This document shows, in pieces, positions 6,641-8,481 of a DNA stretch of 8,481 nt. The position numbers and the translations under genes are program-made. Under the pieces are notes generated by a model, which searched no databases, had not been told where the DNA came from, and was given only the letters and a program-made list of their open reading frames with translations. The DNA is from Synergistaceae bacterium (GTDB lineage Bacteria > Synergistota > Synergistia > Synergistales > Synergistaceae), in the NCBI GenBank assembly GCA_012728505.1, contig JAAYEY010000163.1:1-8481 (forward strand). Direction: 5' to 3'. The stretch's first letter is position 1; each line of letters begins with the position of its first letter.

Positions 6641-8417
6641 TTGAACAACCTTCCACGGCAGTTCTTCCCTGCCATCCGCAGAAATTACAGCCTTCCCTGC
6701 AGTCGGGTGTGAGCTCATTTCCAAGTGCTTTTTGTCTTTCTTTTATAAGATAAAATTTAGAAACTCCCGAATCTATATGGTCCCATGGGAGTGTTTCGTC
6801 CTGAGCTCGCCCCCTGCATGCGTATGTATCAGGATCGATACCCAGATCATTAAAAACCTCCATCCACCTTTCAAAATTAAAGAACTCTGACCAGCCGTCA
6901 AAACGTTCTCCTCTTTTCCAGGCTTCCTCAATTGCGTCTGCAAGTTTACTGTCTCCGCGAGCAAAGACACCTTCGATGTAAGTCTGCTCCGGTTCATGAT
7001 ATGAGAGGGTTACCTTGCGGTTTTTGATATTGTTCTTAACCCATCGGCCCCGTTCCTTCATAGTAAATCGATCAAGCTGTGGTTCCCACTGGAAAGGTGT
7101 ATGAGCTTTAGGAACAAATCCTGCAAGGGAGACGTTTATATCCCCGCGTCGTTTATGCTTTTTGGCTATTGAGACAGCCATGTTGCATATCTCGTGGATT
7201 CCGGCAAGATCTTCGTCTTTCTCCGTGGGCAACCCCATCATAAAATAGAGCTTTACCCTGTCCCATCCATGAGAGAAAGTTGCCTCCAAGGCTGATTCTA
7301 TATCCTCGTTAGAAACACCCTTGTTGATTACGTTTCTGAGACGCTGCGTACCGGCTTCAGGAGCGAATGTAAGACCGCCCTTCCTGATTGATTCAAGCTC
7401 CGCAGCCAAATTTACTGAAAAGGCATCGACTCTAAGGCTTGGGAGACTGAGTTTTATCTGGTTGTTTTTGAGCATGGGCTCAAATCTTTTGAGGATCTCG
7501 CCCATCTGGCTCCAGTCACATGTAGCAAGCGAGAGGAGACCTACCTCTTCCCACCCCGTATTCTCAAGGAGCTTTTCGATCTGATTGGCAACAGACGCCG
7601 CGCTTCTCTCTCTTACCGGGCGGTCTATCATCCCAGCTTGGCAAAAACGACATCCTCTTGTGCATCCCTTGAACACCTGTACTGCTATCCTGTCATGAAC
7701 TATCCCGGTATTTGGGACTATCATTTCAGTGTTGTAGAAAGCTGAGTCAAGATCTTCGACTATCCTTCGCCTTACCGGTTTGTCTTGCTTCATCAAAGGC
7801 ACATATACACCTTGGATCTTTGATAACGCCGTTATTATTTCAGTACGGCTTTTGCCTTTTAGGCCATGGATAGTACTTAGTACCTCAGGCACCAGAACTT
7901 CTCCGTCACCTACGCAAAAAGCGTCTATAAATGGCGCCATAGGCTCAGGCGCAAGTGCACCCGGGCCGCCGGCAATTACTATAGGATCTCCTTCGCCCCT
8001 GTTTTCAGAGCGAAAGGGTATGTCTGCAAGGTCTAGTATTGTCAAGATGTTGGTATAAGAAAGCTCATACTGAAGAGTAACCGCAAGAACATCAAAGTCC
8101 GATACAGGTCTCCTGCTTTCAAGAGCCCAGAGCTTAGTCCCAGATGATCTAAGTGCCTCCTCCATGTCGGGCCAAGGGGTATATACCCTTTCCGCATCTG
8201 CGTAGGGAAGAGATTTAGTAAGTCCGTATAATATTTGGTATCCAACATAGCTCATACCAACTTCATACACATCAGGAAACGCGTAACAGACTCTGACTAA
8301 ATCTGAGTCTGAACTTTTTACAGGTCCGCTCCCCCACTCACCACCCGTGTACCTTGACGGTCTTTTCACAGATGCAAGGATGGATCTGCGAGGGTCAGTT
8401 CCTCTCTCTGATAACAT
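6633..8417 (-). CDS. TIGR03960-like radical SAM protein with B12-binding-like N-terminus
   Basis: A 594-residue protein with two parts. Residues about 15-230 form the Rossmann-like region of this family (KRPSRYTGGEW at 18-28, FPDVYEVGMSYVGYQILYGL at 47-66, LQYELSYTNIL at 115-125, IAGGPGALAPEP at 148-159, GDGE at 170-173). From about 240 comes the radical SAM domain with CTRGCRFC, whose cysteines C252, C256 and C259 would bind the SAM-activating [4Fe-4S] cluster. GGLTFAPEAGTQRLRNVINK (347-366) and FMMGLPTEKDEDL (392-404) are further family motifs. A second cysteine group, C573, C577, C580 and perhaps C591, sits at the C-terminus. The reaction and substrate are unknown. It overlaps the DUF2344-like gene, its fusion partner in some species, by eight bases. 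The ATG has GGGAG nine bases upstream and is the first usable start after an in-frame stop at 8480-8478. No DxHxxG cobalamin-ligand motif is visible in the N-terminal region. Confidence 0.9.
   Translation of the reverse strand: MLSERGTDPRRSILASVKRPSRYTGGEWGSGPVKSSDSDLVRVCYAFPDVYEVGMSYVGYQILYGLTKSLPYADAERVYTPWPDMEEALRSSGTKLWALESRRPVSDFDVLAVTLQYELSYTNILTILDLADIPFRSENRGEGDPIVIAGGPGALAPEPMAPFIDAFCVGDGEVLVPEVLSTIHGLKGKSRTEIITALSKIQGVYVPLMKQDKPVRRRIVEDLDSAFYNTEMIVPNTGIVHDRIAVQVFKGCTRGCRFCQAGMIDRPVRERSAASVANQIEKLLENTGWEEVGLLSLATCDWSQMGEILKRFEPMLKNNQIKLSLPSLRVDAFSVNLAAELESIRKGGLTFAPEAGTQRLRNVINKGVSNEDIESALEATFSHGWDRVKLYFMMGLPTEKDEDLAGIHEICNMAVSIAKKHKRRGDINVSLAGFVPKAHTPFQWEPQLDRFTMKERGRWVKNNIKNRKVTLSYHEPEQTYIEGVFARGDSKLADAIEEAWKRGERFDGWSEFFNFERWMEVFNDLGIDPDTYACRGRAQDETLPWDHIDSGVSKFYLIKERQKALGNELTPDCREGCNFCGWQGRTAVEGCSNG
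6649..6654 (-). promoter_or_regulatory. Ribosome binding site of the DUF2344-like gene
   Basis: GGAAGG on the minus strand, eight bases before the ATG at 6640 and inside the radical SAM coding sequence. It decides between the 200-residue form and the longer TTG-initiated form, in favour of the shorter. Confidence 0.65.
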
Positions 8418-8481
8418 TTTGATGATCTCCCTGGTGCGGAAAAAGCTCTGAAAGAATATCTTCCCGCAATCTAAATTTTAC
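8395..8481 (-). CDS. C-terminal end of an unidentified upstream gene
   Basis: One minus-strand frame is open from the window edge at 8481 through 28 codons to a TGA at 8397-8395. The other two frames are both stopped within the first twelve bases of the minus strand. The peptide starts VKFRLREDILSELFPHQGDH, is charged and soluble in character, and has no motif I recognise. It would overlap the radical SAM gene by 23 bases, in keeping with the overlaps elsewhere in this operon, and its presence explains why no promoter is visible before the radical SAM gene. The fragment is too short to name, and it could be a chance open frame, though the tight packing of the window makes a real gene end more likely. 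Confidence 0.5.
   Translation of the reverse strand, partial: VKFRLREDILSELFPHQGDHQNVIRERN
8427..8431 (-). promoter_or_regulatory. Ribosome binding site of the radical SAM gene
   Basis: GGGAG (within AGGGAGAT) on the minus strand, nine bases before the ATG at 8417. It lies inside the end of the preceding open frame. Confidence 0.65.

Larger units (their letters stand above)
1..8481 (-). other. Single tightly coupled operon interior
   Basis: All seven coding regions share one strand. Neighbouring genes are separated by a 23-base overlap, an 8-base overlap, a 16-base gap, a 26-base overlap, a 1-base overlap and a 1-base gap. No spacer can hold an intrinsic terminator, and any internal promoter would have to lie within a coding sequence. 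The 5' end lies beyond 8481 and the 3' end beyond position 1. Co-transcription is inferred from spacing and strand, not from expression data. Confidence 0.8.

Noticed and set aside
6630..6660. Programmed frameshift fusing the radical SAM and DUF2344 proteins
   Set aside because: A +1 shift would be needed and I see no slippery sequence or stimulator; a normal ATG with GGAAGG explains the arrangement.
6641..6724. A longer N-terminus for the DUF2344-like protein starting with TTG at 6724
   Set aside because: The extra 28 residues only read the radical SAM C-terminus in another frame, no ribosome site precedes the TTG, and family conservation begins at the ATG at 6640.
6773..6997. A 74-codon minus-strand frame inside the radical SAM gene
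   Set aside because: It lies in a different frame within a clearly conserved gene and has no independent support.

Overview
The window is one dense stretch of bacterial chromosome in which every supported gene lies on the minus strand. Read 5' to 3' along that strand (high to low coordinates) it holds: the last 28 codons of an unidentified gene; a radical SAM protein with an N-terminal B12-binding-like region (TIGR03960-like); its usual partner, a small DUF2344/TIGR03936-like protein; ribonuclease G (rng); the chromosome-structuring ATPase SMC (smc); a TrmN6/YfiC-like N6-adenine methyltransferase; and the first 129 codons of rsmI, the 16S rRNA C1402 ribose methyltransferase. I saw no tRNA, rRNA, CRISPR array, insertion sequence or prophage gene, and no stretch longer than 16 bases lies outside a gene.

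Organism (inference): an anaerobic-type bacterium outside the Proteobacteria. The radical SAM/DUF2344 pair next to RNase G is typical of Clostridia, Synergistota and related lineages. The combination with smc directly after rng, and an SMC head that departs from the common Bacillota motifs, makes me lean towards Synergistota with only moderate confidence; an unusual Clostridia-like Bacillota is the main alternative. Base composition looks like mid-40s percent GC by eye, not counted.

Layout: all six gene junctions are tight. They are a 23-base overlap, an 8-base overlap, a 16-base gap, a 26-base overlap, a 1-base overlap (TAATG) and a 1-base gap. No terminator or promoter can be fitted between them, so the whole window reads as the interior of a single operon. 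Good Shine-Dalgarno sequences precede nearly every start. SMC is the exception in start codon: it begins with TTG inside the end of rng.

How the genes fit together: four of the six recognisable products concern RNA or are candidates for it (RNase G for rRNA 5' processing and mRNA decay, TrmN6-like for tRNA, RsmI for 16S rRNA, and by association the uncharacterised radical SAM/DUF2344 pair). SMC organises the chromosome and stands apart by function. The most interesting open question is what the radical SAM/DUF2344 pair does. Its persistent place beside RNase G, and here beside two RNA methyltransferases, suggests an RNA or ribosome modification role, but nothing in the sequence proves it.
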